Below are positions 1 through 8,469 of a DNA stretch of 50,347 nucleotides, in pieces. The notes under the pieces were generated by a model. That model worked only from the letters and a program-made list of their open reading frames with translations, was not told the DNA's origin and ran no database searches. The position numbers and the translations under genes are program-made. Origin of the DNA: an uncultured Granulosicoccaceae bacterium (GTDB lineage Bacteria; Pseudomonadota; Gammaproteobacteria; Granulosicoccales; Granulosicoccaceae). Positions within the stretch are counted from its first letter, which is position 1. The number at the start of each line of letters is the position of its first letter. The DNA lies in assembly GCA_937981955.1 (NCBI GenBank), contig CALJNA010000091.1, forward strand, positions 1 to 50,347, in the 5' to 3' direction.

Positions 1-333
1 TTTGTCATTACAGCTCTCGTCGAGTATCTCCTGAACACTGGTGCCTTCGGTGAGTACATCGAGAATGTCTGCATCATCTTTTCGTCGCTCAGCTTCTATG
101 AGCTCTGCCTGTGCTTCGAAAGAGACCACCGATATATTGCCGGGCAACCCTGTTGTGAATCCGGATTCGATTTCACCTGCGCCGGTTAAGCATGCAGCCA
201 AAGCGGACTTTCCTGAGCCGTTGGGTCCGGTGATAACCCAATGCTGACCGTCGTTTATTTTCCAGTTGATTTTTTCAAGTAAAAAGTGATCATTGAAATT
301 AACGCTGAGGTTTTCCAGGCTTGCGTGGTACAT
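1..333 (-). CDS. modF: ModF-like ABC ATPase, N-terminal part (runs off the left edge)
   Basis: The reverse strand reads ATG at 333 through the window edge without a stop (111 codons). The translation begins MYHASLENLSVNFNDHF and holds a Walker A motif, GPNGSGKSAL, near residues 38-47. The following stretch (VVSFEAQAELIEAERRKDDA) resembles the first ABC domain of E. coli ModF, including the SFE...D pattern after Walker A. ModF proteins carry two ABC domains on one chain, lack a membrane partner of their own, and are linked to molybdate uptake loci by position; their exact role is unsettled. Only the first Walker A region is visible here, so the second domain and the neighbouring genes cannot be checked. 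A generic soluble duplicated ABC ATPase is the alternative. Confidence 0.7.
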   Translation of the reverse strand, partial: MYHASLENLSVNFNDHFLLEKINWKINDGQHWVITGPNGSGKSALAACLTGAGEIESGFTTGLPGNISVVSFEAQAELIEAERRKDDADILDVLTEGTSVQEILDESCNDK

Positions 334-361
334 GCTTAACAATTCGTTTTTTTAAGTGAGA

Positions 362-1270
362 TTAGTGCTGTGGATAGGAGTCGGCTGCACACGTCCAGAA
401 AGCATTGAGCAGCGGATCACCAAGGCGTTCTTCATGTGCACACAAACCAAGTTCGAAAGGTGCGATGTTTTTCATGTAGGGCAGTGTCCTTATAGTGTCC
501 TGAATTGGGCTGTGCTCAATGACCAGGGCCGGGACCAGCGCAATGCCAAACCCCAGACTGACCATGGATACCACCGCTTCGTGCCCTGCAACTTGTGCAT
601 AGATACGAGGTTCGCAATCGAGTTGCTTCATGCGTTCCAGAAAGCGAGTGCGCGCCAAGCCGCGTTCCGCCAATACAACCGGGATAATACTCCAGTCCGG
701 TTCAGTTCCTTCATCGCGGTATTGATCAAGTGTTCGGGTGAGTGTACTCGGAATATTCGGACCTATTAAACAAAGTGGTGTGGCGCGCAGTGGCAAACAG
801 GACAGTTTTCTGGGCAACTTATCGGGTACCGCGACGATTGCAGAGTCTTCCTGTCCTTTGATCACTCGCTCCATAGCTTCAGCCTGATCACCCGTTCGAA
901 GTTTTATCTCAATACCAGGATGTCGGTCGCGCATTGCGGGCAGTATTTTACTTAGCATGCTGTAGCTTGCCGTCACCGAGCCAAAGACACTGACTTCACC
1001 TGTAAGTGTGGCGCTGGAGGCGTCGAGGTCCGACCGTATTTGCTGCCAGTCATCGATAGCCTTTCGAGCATATTCAAGAAAATGACGACCGGCAGGGGTC
1101 AACTGTACCTGGCGGTTATCACGTTCCACCAGTGTTTGACCAACATGGGCCTCTAACCTTTGCAGATGGCGGCTGACCGCCGATGGACTCAGGTCATTCT
1201 GGCCCGCTGTTTTTCCAAAGTGCAGTGTCTGGGCAAGGCTCAGAAAGACTTTGTATGCACGTATATCCAC
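362..1270 (-). CDS. ilvY: LysR-type regulator IlvY
   Basis: LysR-type activator. The N-terminal winged helix-turn-helix (FGKTAGQNDLSPSAVSRHLQ) and the effector domain match E. coli IlvY along the chain, including GSVTASYSMLSKILP, EIKLRTGDQAEAMERVIKG, GHEAVVSMVSLGFGIALVP and PFELGLCAHEERL. In enterobacteria IlvY senses acetolactate or acetohydroxybutyrate and activates ilvC. I chose the GTG at 1270 (302 residues) because VDIRAYKVFLSLA aligns with the start of known IlvY proteins; an in-frame TTG at 1315 would add 15 residues that lack family support. No strong Shine-Dalgarno sequence precedes either start. The gene is divergent from an enolase-superfamily gene, not from ilvC, which lies 2 kb away. 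Confidence 0.88.
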   Translation of the reverse strand: MDIRAYKVFLSLAQTLHFGKTAGQNDLSPSAVSRHLQRLEAHVGQTLVERDNRQVQLTPAGRHFLEYARKAIDDWQQIRSDLDASSATLTGEVSVFGSVTASYSMLSKILPAMRDRHPGIEIKLRTGDQAEAMERVIKGQEDSAIVAVPDKLPRKLSCLPLRATPLCLIGPNIPSTLTRTLDQYRDEGTEPDWSIIPVVLAERGLARTRFLERMKQLDCEPRIYAQVAGHEAVVSMVSLGFGIALVPALVIEHSPIQDTIRTLPYMKNIAPFELGLCAHEERLGDPLLNAFWTCAADSYPQH

Positions 1271-1446
1271 AGGGTCTAACGTCCGGTTCAAGCCGAATGA
1301 TTGCGATAATTGCAATGAATTATGCTTGTGTATGCCGCTTTACGCAATATATTTCCCGCACCTGTTTTCTAAACAGATGGTTTGTGTTGCGTGGAGCAGA
1401 TGCTGTATTTTTGTGGCAAGACCAGTATAAAAAGGTGCGCTAAATC
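1271..1446. promoter_or_regulatory. Divergent ilvY / enolase-family promoter region with IlvY-like half-sites
   Basis: This gap separates two divergent genes. It contains TTGCGATAATTGCAA at 1301-1315, a pair of TTGC half-sites, and TTTACGCAA at 1339-1347. The same nonamer TTTACGCAA recurs at 3223-3231 and a TTGCAA half-site at 3195-3200, both upstream of ilvC. Shared sites at the two promoters would fit IlvY binding at both. The assignment rests on these short matches only. Confidence 0.4.
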
Positions 1447-2625
1447 ATGTCTAAAATAAGGTCGGTCGATATCACGGAGTTCTCGTTCATCACTCCAGAT
1501 ATTGGACTTGAAACGGCTGCAGCTGGTGTCGGCAACATGTCTTATATCAAAGGCAATCAATTTGAAGCCAAACGTTTCGCCATAAAAATAATCACAGACG
1601 ATGCTCAGGTGGGTGAGTATGTAACAAACTGGGTTAGTACGTCATCCAGTTTTGGTCAGGCGGTCATGCTCGCGCCGACCCTTATTGGGCGTGACCCTGA
1701 GCATCGCGAAGCGCTGTATAACGATTTAAAACGTGAAGCGCGTGCTTACGATCACATGGGGCACGGCATGCTAGACATAGCACTATGGGATCTCGTTGGC
1801 AAGATGCACAACCTGTCCGTCAAATCCATGTTGGGAGGATATCGTGATGCGTTGCCAACCTATGCAAGTACCTATCATGGGCAGGAAAGCCCGGGCGGTC
1901 TGTGCACCCCAGCTGCCTACGCAGATTACGCCGAACACTGTCGTTCGGCTGGTTTTCATGGCATCAAGATTCATGGCTGGATGAATGGCAACGTAGCTCG
2001 GGAGTCTGAAAATCTGCGACTGGTTCGATCACGTGTTGGTGATGACTGGCGCATCATGCTTGATCCGGCATGTACTCTGAAAACCTGGAACGATGCCTTG
2101 GCGGTTGGCAGAGTCTGCGATGAGATAAATTGTTTCTGGTACGAAGACCCATACATGGACTCGAGTGTTTCCTCCTTCGGACATCAACGTTTACGAGATC
2201 GTTTGGCGACACCCATGTTAATCAGTGAGCATGTGCGTGGTCTTGAACAAAAAGCATCGTTCATGCTCAACGGTGGTTGCGACATGATTCATGCCGACCC
2301 TGAATACGATATGGGTATAACGGGTGTCATGAAAATTGCTCACTTCTGCGAAGCATTGGGATTAGATTTGCAGTTACACGCAGCAGGACCAGCTCACCGT
2401 TTATGCATGTCTGCCATGCGCAATACCCACATGTATGAAATGGCGTTGGTTGGTCCGGACATGCCGAATATTATTGCTCCCGTTTATACCTGCGGATATT
2501 CAGATCAGCCCGCTGACTTGCCTGCCAATGGCTGTGTAGATGTACCAGATGGACCTGGGTTAGGTGTACAGTACGACTGGGATTTCATTGAAGCCAATCA
2601 GGTTCAGCACGTATTGATAAATTAG
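1447..2625 (+). CDS. Enolase-superfamily enzyme (mandelate racemase/muconate lactonizing type)
   Basis: A 392-residue enzyme with an N-terminal capping domain and a C-terminal barrel of the enolase superfamily. Visible barrel residues are Lys174 in GIKIHG (a KxH variant of the usual KxK), the metal ligands Asp206 (MLDPAC), Glu233 (WYEDP) and Glu261 (LISEH), an Asp at 284 (HADPEYDMGITG) and His311 (LQLHAAGPAHRL), which could form the Asp-His dyad of the mandelate racemase subgroup. Such enzymes abstract a proton next to a carboxylate, usually as sugar-acid dehydratases, racemases or cycloisomerases. The substrate cannot be read from sequence. It lies divergent to ilvY and 66 bp before a DUF2306-type gene. 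No sugar transporter or kinase is adjacent, so its pathway is unclear. Confidence 0.85.
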   Translation: MSKIRSVDITEFSFITPDIGLETAAAGVGNMSYIKGNQFEAKRFAIKIITDDAQVGEYVTNWVSTSSSFGQAVMLAPTLIGRDPEHREALYNDLKREARAYDHMGHGMLDIALWDLVGKMHNLSVKSMLGGYRDALPTYASTYHGQESPGGLCTPAAYADYAEHCRSAGFHGIKIHGWMNGNVARESENLRLVRSRVGDDWRIMLDPACTLKTWNDALAVGRVCDEINCFWYEDPYMDSSVSSFGHQRLRDRLATPMLISEHVRGLEQKASFMLNGGCDMIHADPEYDMGITGVMKIAHFCEALGLDLQLHAAGPAHRLCMSAMRNTHMYEMALVGPDMPNIIAPVYTCGYSDQPADLPANGCVDVPDGPGLGVQYDWDFIEANQVQHVLIN

Positions 2626-2691
2626 CCTGTCGGCAAGTTGAGCCTAGAAGATGGGTTAGCACAACTCCATTGTAATACTGAGGGCTTAACC

Positions 2692-3090
2692 ATGAACCTG
2701 GCACCTTTACTCGAGAGCGGGTGGGTCATTCAGTTGCACGCTGGAACGGCCGTTGCTGGCGTCATTCTTGGTGCAATGCAGTTTGCAATGAGGAAGGGCA
2801 CTTCGGTGCATCGAACCATTGGCTGGATATGGATGACGCTTATTGGCATTACAGCCTTTGGCAGCTTTTTCATAAACGAAATTCGAATGCTTGGGCCGTT
2901 TAGCCCAATTCATATACTGTCCGCTGTCACCCTGTACAGTATCTACGAGAGCTTAACGGCAATTCGGGTCGGAAACGTTGCCAGACACAAGCAGGGTGTC
3001 ATCGTCATATATGTGTTTGGGTTGATTATCGCAGGCCTCTTTACACTGGCACCCGGGCGAATTCTGTATCGCGTGTTTTTTGGGGCCTGA
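2692..3090 (+). CDS. DUF2306-type small integral membrane protein
   Basis: A 132-residue hydrophobic protein with four predicted membrane segments (about residues 10-28, 40-58, 65-84 and 103-122). The conserved pattern QLHAGTAVAGVILGAMQFAMRKG...HRTIGWIW matches the DUF2306 family of bacterial membrane proteins, whose function is unknown. The ATG at 2692 is preferred over an upstream in-frame TTG at 2638 because it has a purine-rich GAGGG before it and gives a family-like N-terminus. It probably shares a transcript with the enolase-family gene upstream. A short hairpin follows at 3131-3144. Confidence 0.7.
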   Translation: MNLAPLLESGWVIQLHAGTAVAGVILGAMQFAMRKGTSVHRTIGWIWMTLIGITAFGSFFINEIRMLGPFSPIHILSAVTLYSIYESLTAIRVGNVARHKQGVIVIYVFGLIIAGLFTLAPGRILYRVFFGA

Positions 3091-3130
3091 TTCCAGACTG
3101 GTCAGTTGCATTCTGCTACTCAATGATATT

Positions 3131-3148
3131 TTCCGCCTGCGGAATTTT
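3131..3148 (+). terminator. Weak hairpin after the DUF2306-type gene
   Basis: TTCCG and CGGAA (3131-3144) pair around a CCTG loop and are followed by TTTT. The stem is only 5 bp, so termination may be partial. It lies 40 bp after the membrane-protein stop and before the ilvC promoter region. Confidence 0.4.
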
Positions 3149-3291
3149 CGCATTATTCATAAATAAATCAATAGATTAGCCAGTACTGCGTTTTTTGCAA
3201 CACAGTATCTCGCTCATGTCGATTTACGCAACGCTCCCACTGCTTTATCATTCGCGTTCTTATTTATACGCTTTATCTCGGAGACGCCATC
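3149..3291 (+). promoter_or_regulatory. ilvC upstream region with IlvY-like half-sites
   Basis: Holds TTGCAA at 3195-3200 and TTTACGCAA at 3223-3231, the latter identical to 1339-1347 in the ilvY divergent region. The ilvC ribosome binding site, GGAG, lies 10 nt before the ATG at 3292. No clear -35/-10 pair was identified. Confidence 0.4.
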
Positions 3292-4770
3292 ATGGGGCAA
3301 AACTACTTCAATTCCTTACCACTGCGACTGCAACTTGAAGAGCTGGGCAAGTGCCGGTTTATGGGGGCAGAGGAATTTGCCGACGGTGTGAAATACATTC
3401 GTGGCAAGAAAATCGTCATCATTGGTTGTGGCGCTCAAGGCCTGAATCAGGGTTTGAACCTGCGTGACTCCGGACTCGATGTAAGCTATGCATTAAGGCA
3501 AGCTGCCATCGATGAAAAGCGTCAGTCTTTCAAGAACGCATCTGATAATGGATTTAACGTTGGCACGTACGAAGAGCTTATACCCGATGCAGACATTGTG
3601 ATGAACCTGACTCCGGACAAACAGCACACTAACGTGGTAAACGCTGTCATGCCACTAATGAAGAAAGGGGCAACACTTGACTACGCACATGGTTTTAATC
3701 TGGTTGAGGAGGGCATGCAAATAAACAAAGACCTCACAGTGGTAATGATGTGTCCGAAATGCCCTGGTTCAGAAGTTCGAGCTGAGTACGTGCGCGGATT
3801 TGGTGTACCCACGCTAATTGCAGTTCATCGCGAGAACGATCCAAATGGCGATGGATTGAAAATTGCCAAGGCGCTCGCTGCAGGGACTGGCGGCCACCGT
3901 GCCGGTGTTCTCGAGTCATCGCCTATAGCCGAAGTAAAGTCTGATCTTATGGGAGAACAGACAATTTTATGTGGTGTTTTACAAACCGGGTCATTGCTTT
4001 GTTACAACAAAATGGTTGAAGAGGGTATAGATGCAGCGTATGCAGCAAAGCTTGTTCAAAACGGTTGGGAAGTCGTTACCGAAGCACTGAAACACGGTGG
4101 TATTACAACCATGATGGATCGCCTGTCCAATCCAGCGAAAATCCGGGCATTCGAATTATCTGAACAAATGAAAGACATATTGCGACCACTGTTTCAAAAA
4201 CACCAGGATGACATCATGTCAGGCCATTTCTCCAGCACGATGATGGCTGACTGGGCGAATGATGATGAGAACCTGCTGAAGTGGCGTGCCGAAACAGCAG
4301 AAACTGCTTTCGAAAAGCAAACGATATCTACTGAAGATATCCCGGAACAGGAATACTTTGATCATGGCATCTTAATGGTTGCCATGATTCGAGCAGGTGT
4401 AGAACTGGCGTTCGAAACCATGGTTGATGCCGGAATCATCGCGGACTCTGCCTACTATGAATCTCTGCATGAAACTCCTCTTATTGCGAATCTGATTGCG
4501 CGTCGTAAGTTGTATGAAATGAACGTAGTAATTTCAGACACGGCAGAATACGGTTGTTATTTGTTTGATCAGGCTGCGCGGCCATTGCTTGAAAAAGAAT
4601 TTATGCCTTCGATCAAGGCTGATGTAATTGGCGAAGGGCTTAAAGTCAATGATATGAGTGTAGATAACAGTCAGCTCGTTCAAATCAATGATGCAATTCG
4701 AAACCATTCAATCGAGCAAGTCGGTTCACGGTTACGCGGTCATATGACTGGCATGAAAGCAATCGTCTGA
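3292..4770 (+). CDS. ilvC: Ketol-acid reductoisomerase, class II
   Basis: Catalyses the NADPH- and Mg-dependent isomeroreduction of acetolactate or acetohydroxybutyrate, the second step of valine and isoleucine synthesis. At 492 residues it is the long class II form with two C-terminal all-alpha domains, as in E. coli (491 residues). The Rossmann motif GCGAQG is at residues 45-50. The metal-site segment [11 protein letters not shown] carries the conserved Asp and Glu, and [16 protein letters not shown] and [15 protein letters not shown] mark the second C-terminal repeat. The start is supported by a GGAG Shine-Dalgarno sequence. A strong terminator follows. ilvBN are not nearby, so the gene stands apart from the rest of the pathway. 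Confidence 0.98.
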   Translation: MGQNYFNSLPLRLQLEELGKCRFMGAEEFADGVKYIRGKKIVIIGCGAQGLNQGLNLRDSGLDVSYALRQAAIDEKRQSFKNASDNGFNVGTYEELIPDADIVMNLTPDKQHTNVVNAVMPLMKKGATLDYAHGFNLVEEGMQINKDLTVVMMCPKCPGSEVRAEYVRGFGVPTLIAVHRENDPNGDGLKIAKALAAGTGGHRAGVLESSPIAEVKSDLMGEQTILCGVLQTGSLLCYNKMVEEGIDAAYAAKLVQNGWEVVTEALKHGGITTMMDRLSNPAKIRAFELSEQMKDILRPLFQKHQDDIMSGHFSSTMMADWANDDENLLKWRAETAETAFEKQTISTEDIPEQEYFDHGILMVAMIRAGVELAFETMVDAGIIADSAYYESLHETPLIANLIARRKLYEMNVVISDTAEYGCYLFDQAARPLLEKEFMPSIKADVIGEGLKVNDMSVDNSQLVQINDAIRNHSIEQVGSRLRGHMTGMKAIV

Positions 4771-4801
4771 TCATCCAAGTAGCTGCCAAGGCTACTCTAC
4801 T

Positions 4802-4836
4802 GACAAAAGATGCCGGTTCTGGCATCTTTTGTCTTG
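4802..4836 (+). terminator. Rho-independent terminator of ilvC
   Basis: GACAAAAGATGCC (4802-4814) pairs perfectly with GGCATCTTTTGTC (4821-4833) around GGTTCT. The T-rich descending arm followed by TTG fits an intrinsic terminator 30 bp after the ilvC stop. Confidence 0.85.
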
Positions 4837-5119
4837 CCCCGCCTCTGTTGCCTCGCTAAGTGCTTTCTGTAAGCCGCTAATGGGTGCCAAACCAATTCTT
4901 TAAATGTTTGTTCAGCCAGTAGCTTTTGTGCGAATTGGATTCTGTGCGGTATACAGTGAATTGACGGTTCGATCACGTTATTTTTGCGACGTCGCCTAAC
5001 GCGGCATTGTCAGTTTTTACCTTTTACGACGTGTTTTGCAACCAGACTAGTGCCGGTCGACTTAATATGCGAGTACTCGAGGTACCAATTCTGTGGTGCT
5101 GATTCAAATCGGAGAATGT
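4837..5119. other. Intergenic region between ilvC and a lipoprotein gene
   Basis: With the ilvC terminator this makes a gap of about 350 bp. It contains no ORF with coding character. It must hold the promoter of the lipoprotein gene, whose GGAG Shine-Dalgarno sequence is at 5111-5114. I saw no strong -35/-10 pair or palindrome. Confidence 0.5.
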
Positions 5120-5842
5120 ATGAAGTCCTTTATTTTGATATTGAACAGCTGTTTGACACTGGTGATACTGACTGCTTGCGGAGCGGGAAGCTCGTCAGAC
5201 GAAGATGATAGCGGTGTCAGTAGTAACGCTGGTAGTGCAGTGCTACGTAACTGTGGCAGCGCCATGGAATCGGACCCTGCTACCGAACCCGAGCGCACTA
5301 GCATAGAAAATCTGTTTGGGTGTGTAACGCTGACAGAAACCTTATCAAACGGGGACGTATCAACAGATTCTGTTGTGTTTACAGCTGCTTCTGAAGGTGA
5401 GCCAGTTGCAGGAGGCAGGTCAGTCAACGGTATGATTGGCAGAAACCCTGTCATTTGTGCTGAGGTCAGGTTTTCGTTTGCAGATTTTTCGTGTGCAACA
5501 AGTTTCATCAATACCATAACCTTTTATTTACTAACCATGGAGAGTCAGTATGAAGGCGCGGGTACTGCTCAGCTTTGTTTTTCTGGTGGAGAGTGTGGTC
5601 TTGACGGTGCAGAATTTCCTGAAAATCCTGCAACCATCTCTATTTCAAGAGGTGCTGTATTAATCGCTGATGGCAGTACATTAAATGGCGAGTCAATTTC
5701 AGACCTGGAAGCGAGCGATCACAAACTTGCTGATGCGTATCAATTTGTAAACGCACCGGTGAATCGAAAGTTACAACAGAATCAATACCATCTGGATGTG
5801 ATGTCCGAGCTTGAAAATGCAGTACGATTATTGGAGCAATGA
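5120..5842 (+). CDS. Predicted outer-membrane or periplasmic lipoprotein, unknown function
   Basis: A 240-residue protein with a lipoprotein signal: basic start MKSF, hydrophobic core, and lipobox LTAC with the acylated Cys at residue 20, followed by a flexible Ser/Asp/Gly-rich linker. The mature part is acidic and contains several Cys residues (NCGSAM, FGCVTL, VICAEV, FSCATS, QLCFSGGECG) that could form disulfides in the periplasm. I recognise no family. The ATG at 5120 has GGAG six nt upstream and starts the signal peptide directly, so it is preferred over an in-frame GTG at 5093. It is monocistronic, convergent with the BCCT gene. Confidence 0.75.
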   Translation: MKSFILILNSCLTLVILTACGAGSSSDEDDSGVSSNAGSAVLRNCGSAMESDPATEPERTSIENLFGCVTLTETLSNGDVSTDSVVFTAASEGEPVAGGRSVNGMIGRNPVICAEVRFSFADFSCATSFINTITFYLLTMESQYEGAGTAQLCFSGGECGLDGAEFPENPATISISRGAVLIADGSTLNGESISDLEASDHKLADAYQFVNAPVNRKLQQNQYHLDVMSELENAVRLLEQ

Positions 5843-5907
5843 AGTGCACTCGACTCTGATCAGCCATTGTTCCAGTTGGTAGATGAAGTTTCGTGAGTCA
5901 ATTGAAT

Positions 5908-5942
5908 TACAGGGCTTTCCGATTGAAAGCCCCTGTATTTCT
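5908..5942 (+). terminator. Hairpin between convergent lipoprotein and BCCT genes
   Basis: TACAGGGCTTTC (5908-5919) pairs with GAAAGCCCCTGTA (5925-5937) with a single bulged base and a CGATT loop, followed by TTTCTT. It can serve the lipoprotein gene, and because it is symmetric probably also the BCCT gene on the other strand. Confidence 0.7.
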
Positions 5943-5960
5943 TCAGAGTGAAAACTAAGT

Positions 5961-7613
5961 TTAATTCACAGTAGTTGCCAGACCAGCAGACTCACGTCTG
6001 CCGTCATTGAAGATAGCTTTGATCAGTGCGATACACTGCAATAGCATAACCAGTGAAAATGGCAGTGCTCCAATAACCATTGCCGTTTTAATGGCTGTTA
6101 GCCCACCTACCAACAATAACGCCGCAACAACCGCTCCCAGCGCAACACCCCAGAAAAGAATATGGGGACGAGCCTTTGGGCCTTCGTCACCAGCAGCATT
6201 TATTGTGTTTACAATCAATACCGCAGAGTCTGCCGTCGTAACCAGGTAGGTCATAAGCAGTACAACAATCATTACCGCCATTAACCAAGAGAGTAATTCG
6301 GAAATGGGTGCGAGCATAAAATTGGTCATGGCGAAAATCTTGTCACCGTCTGGTGCGTTCATTATTACGCCATCTGCACCACCGGTAAGCTCGAGATCGA
6401 TTGCTGTCCCACCTGCCCAGGTAAACCAGACGAAGCACATGAGTGACGGAACAATCATAGCGCCCAAAACAAATTCTCTGATGGTGCGCCCTTTTGAGAT
6501 TCGAGCCAGAAACAAACCGACAAACGGTGCAAATGCTATCCACCAGGCCCAATAAAATACTGACCATCCACCCTGCCAGCCTTCAAGTTTAGTTGCCACA
6601 CTTTCGGCTGCTCCATCGCCTCTCCACACTGTAAAACTCATTTGCGGTAACGCAATCAGATAATCCCAAATGCCAACGAAAAGCGCTTGAAGACCGAAGA
6701 AAGTTGACCCGAATAAAAGGAAAAACAGGAGTAACGTAATGCTTAAAACCATATTGATGTTAGAAAGCCATTTAATACCCTTACCAACGCCAGATAAAGC
6801 CGAAAGTGTTGAAGCCGACATTATGATAATGATGGCGACGATTATTCCCATGCTGTTAGCTGTGCCTTCTTCATTAGTCAGGCCACCAATACCGATACGC
6901 GATAAACCTGATACAAACTGTTCAACGCCGAACCCCAATGTTTGAGCAACACCCAGAATAGTTGCCACTACTGCCACAATATCGACAATATGGCCCAAAG
7001 AGCCCGATAGTTTAGAGCCAAACAAAGGTGTTAACGAGGAGCGCATTGTCAGTGGCAGGCCTCGTCGATAACTGAAATACCCAAGAGAAAGACCGGCAAT
7101 AGCATAACAAGCCCACGCACCCAGTCCCCAATGAAGGAATGACCATTTGTATGCACTGCGAATGTTTCCTTCTGTGGCCCCTTGTGTAATTCCTTTGATG
7201 ACCTCTGGATTAGAATTGAAGTGATATACAGGTTCTGCCACAGCCCAGGTAAGCATTCCAACCCCGATACCAGCACCGAACATCATTGAGAACCAGGAGA
7301 AGTTTGAAAACTCTGGTTTGTCTTCTGCTCGACCGAGTTTGAGTCGACCTGCAGTAGGCCAAATAGAAAGACCAATACAGACAATGACAAAAAATGCAAC
7401 CGCCCATATGTACCAAGCCGCAAATGATGCGAGAATAAACTTGTTTATACCATTGAGTACCGCTCCGGATTGTTCAGGAAAGGCTAACGCCCAAACCACT
7501 AAACCAGCTATAAGCAACTTGGATGTAATCGCGACTATTTTACTAAAACCTTTATAAAAACCACTGTCAGCGGTTTCGATTGGCAGATCAGTTAATGCGG
7601 GATTTACTTTCAT
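5961..7613 (-). CDS. BCCT-family betaine/carnitine/choline-type transporter
   Basis: A 550-residue secondary transporter with about 12 membrane segments. The family signatures are clear: the glycine-rich stretch FGAGIGVGMLTWAVAEPVYHF of the first repeat, HWGLGAWACYAIAGLSLGYF, and the substrate-site helix FYWAWWIAFAPFVGLFLARI with its aromatic box, followed by the R-rich loop SKGRTIREF. BCCT carriers import quaternary ammonium or sulfonium compounds such as glycine betaine, choline, carnitine or DMSP. The N- and C-terminal tails are short, without the long charged osmosensing tail of BetP, so a nutrient role is as likely as osmoprotection. The ATG at 7613 has AGAGG just upstream; an in-frame start at 7643 lacks this. 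No catabolic gene for its substrate is adjacent. Confidence 0.93.
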   Translation of the reverse strand: MKVNPALTDLPIETADSGFYKGFSKIVAITSKLLIAGLVVWALAFPEQSGAVLNGINKFILASFAAWYIWAVAFFVIVCIGLSIWPTAGRLKLGRAEDKPEFSNFSWFSMMFGAGIGVGMLTWAVAEPVYHFNSNPEVIKGITQGATEGNIRSAYKWSFLHWGLGAWACYAIAGLSLGYFSYRRGLPLTMRSSLTPLFGSKLSGSLGHIVDIVAVVATILGVAQTLGFGVEQFVSGLSRIGIGGLTNEEGTANSMGIIVAIIIIMSASTLSALSGVGKGIKWLSNINMVLSITLLLFFLLFGSTFFGLQALFVGIWDYLIALPQMSFTVWRGDGAAESVATKLEGWQGGWSVFYWAWWIAFAPFVGLFLARISKGRTIREFVLGAMIVPSLMCFVWFTWAGGTAIDLELTGGADGVIMNAPDGDKIFAMTNFMLAPISELLSWLMAVMIVVLLMTYLVTTADSAVLIVNTINAAGDEGPKARPHILFWGVALGAVVAALLLVGGLTAIKTAMVIGALPFSLVMLLQCIALIKAIFNDGRRESAGLATTVN

Positions 7614-8469
7614 GAGCACCTCTTTGTTTGAACGGCAAGGCATTACAACAGAAACCGTAACGCATCTGCAATAGACAAAATCGATTTGTCATAGCATTTT
7701 AATTGCTACATATTTGATTAAACTAACCCGTAAAAATCCGGTAAAACACTGCGATGGTTGTGAGTTTTAGTGGACGAGAATATTTTTTTACCGTAGACCT
7801 TCGGCAATAGAAATTGAATCGTTGTGCTGCTACTAACGACGATCATCAATAGCATCAACACATAAGTGAACACACTGTTTGGCAATTTATAAAAAACAAG
7901 ATGATTACGCTACTCGTTACTTAAATGTCTCGCTGGCAGAATCAGAAAGAAGGGCATAAAAGTTCGAACTTAGTATTTTGGTATACGAACGCAAAGTTAT
8001 GATGCAGAAAATTCCAGATGAACATCTCATCTAATTTAATGCATTGTCAGAAGACGGTGGTGACAACATACCAGTTGTACTGGTGCCAGTGAAATTGATT
8101 GAAGCAGTACCAGCCGAAGCTTGCGAGTTTGCTGGTAACAGCGATGGTATACCTGAGCAAAACAATCGTTTGCTGTTCACTTAATGTATACGACACTGGT
8201 ATTTTTGACAATCGATCTAATTTTTGCCAGCATGAGGTTTTGGCACAATCGAGTTGCTATAGTGCATTGCCTCAAAGTGTCCTTCCAAACCGTACATTGG
8301 AATCGGGCTAGCCGTATGAGTAGCGATATTAATGTCATCCCCCTCAGTTGCTCCAGCTACACCTGCAACCGAAGGTAGCTTTCTATTTCAATGGTTAGAA
8401 TCAGAAAACTAATAGTGGTGATCGACTTTCGTCGTGTAGTCACAATATAAACAAGCAGGAGTAAGGAAC
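7614..8469. other. 856-bp gene-poor region between divergent BCCT and dehydrogenase genes
   Basis: No convincing gene was found. The sequence is AT-rich near 7640-8040 and more coding-like from about 8040 to 8360. The best local reading frame runs from TTG 8044 to TAA 8184 (46 codons, beginning LSEDGGDNIPVVLVPVKLIE), directly after an in-frame stop and with no Shine-Dalgarno sequence. It may be the remnant of a decayed gene. Both flanking promoters must lie here. AGGAGTAAGGA just before 8470 is the ribosome binding site of the downstream gene. Confidence 0.4.

Noticed and set aside
41..247. Open frame of 68 codons on the forward strand
   Set aside because: It lies antisense to the ModF-like ATPase, whose Walker A and family match show the reverse strand is coding.
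8099..8378. Overlapping short forward frames in the BCCT/dehydrogenase gap
   Set aside because: Cys- and Leu-rich translations without a ribosome binding site or recognisable family; they look like chance frames.
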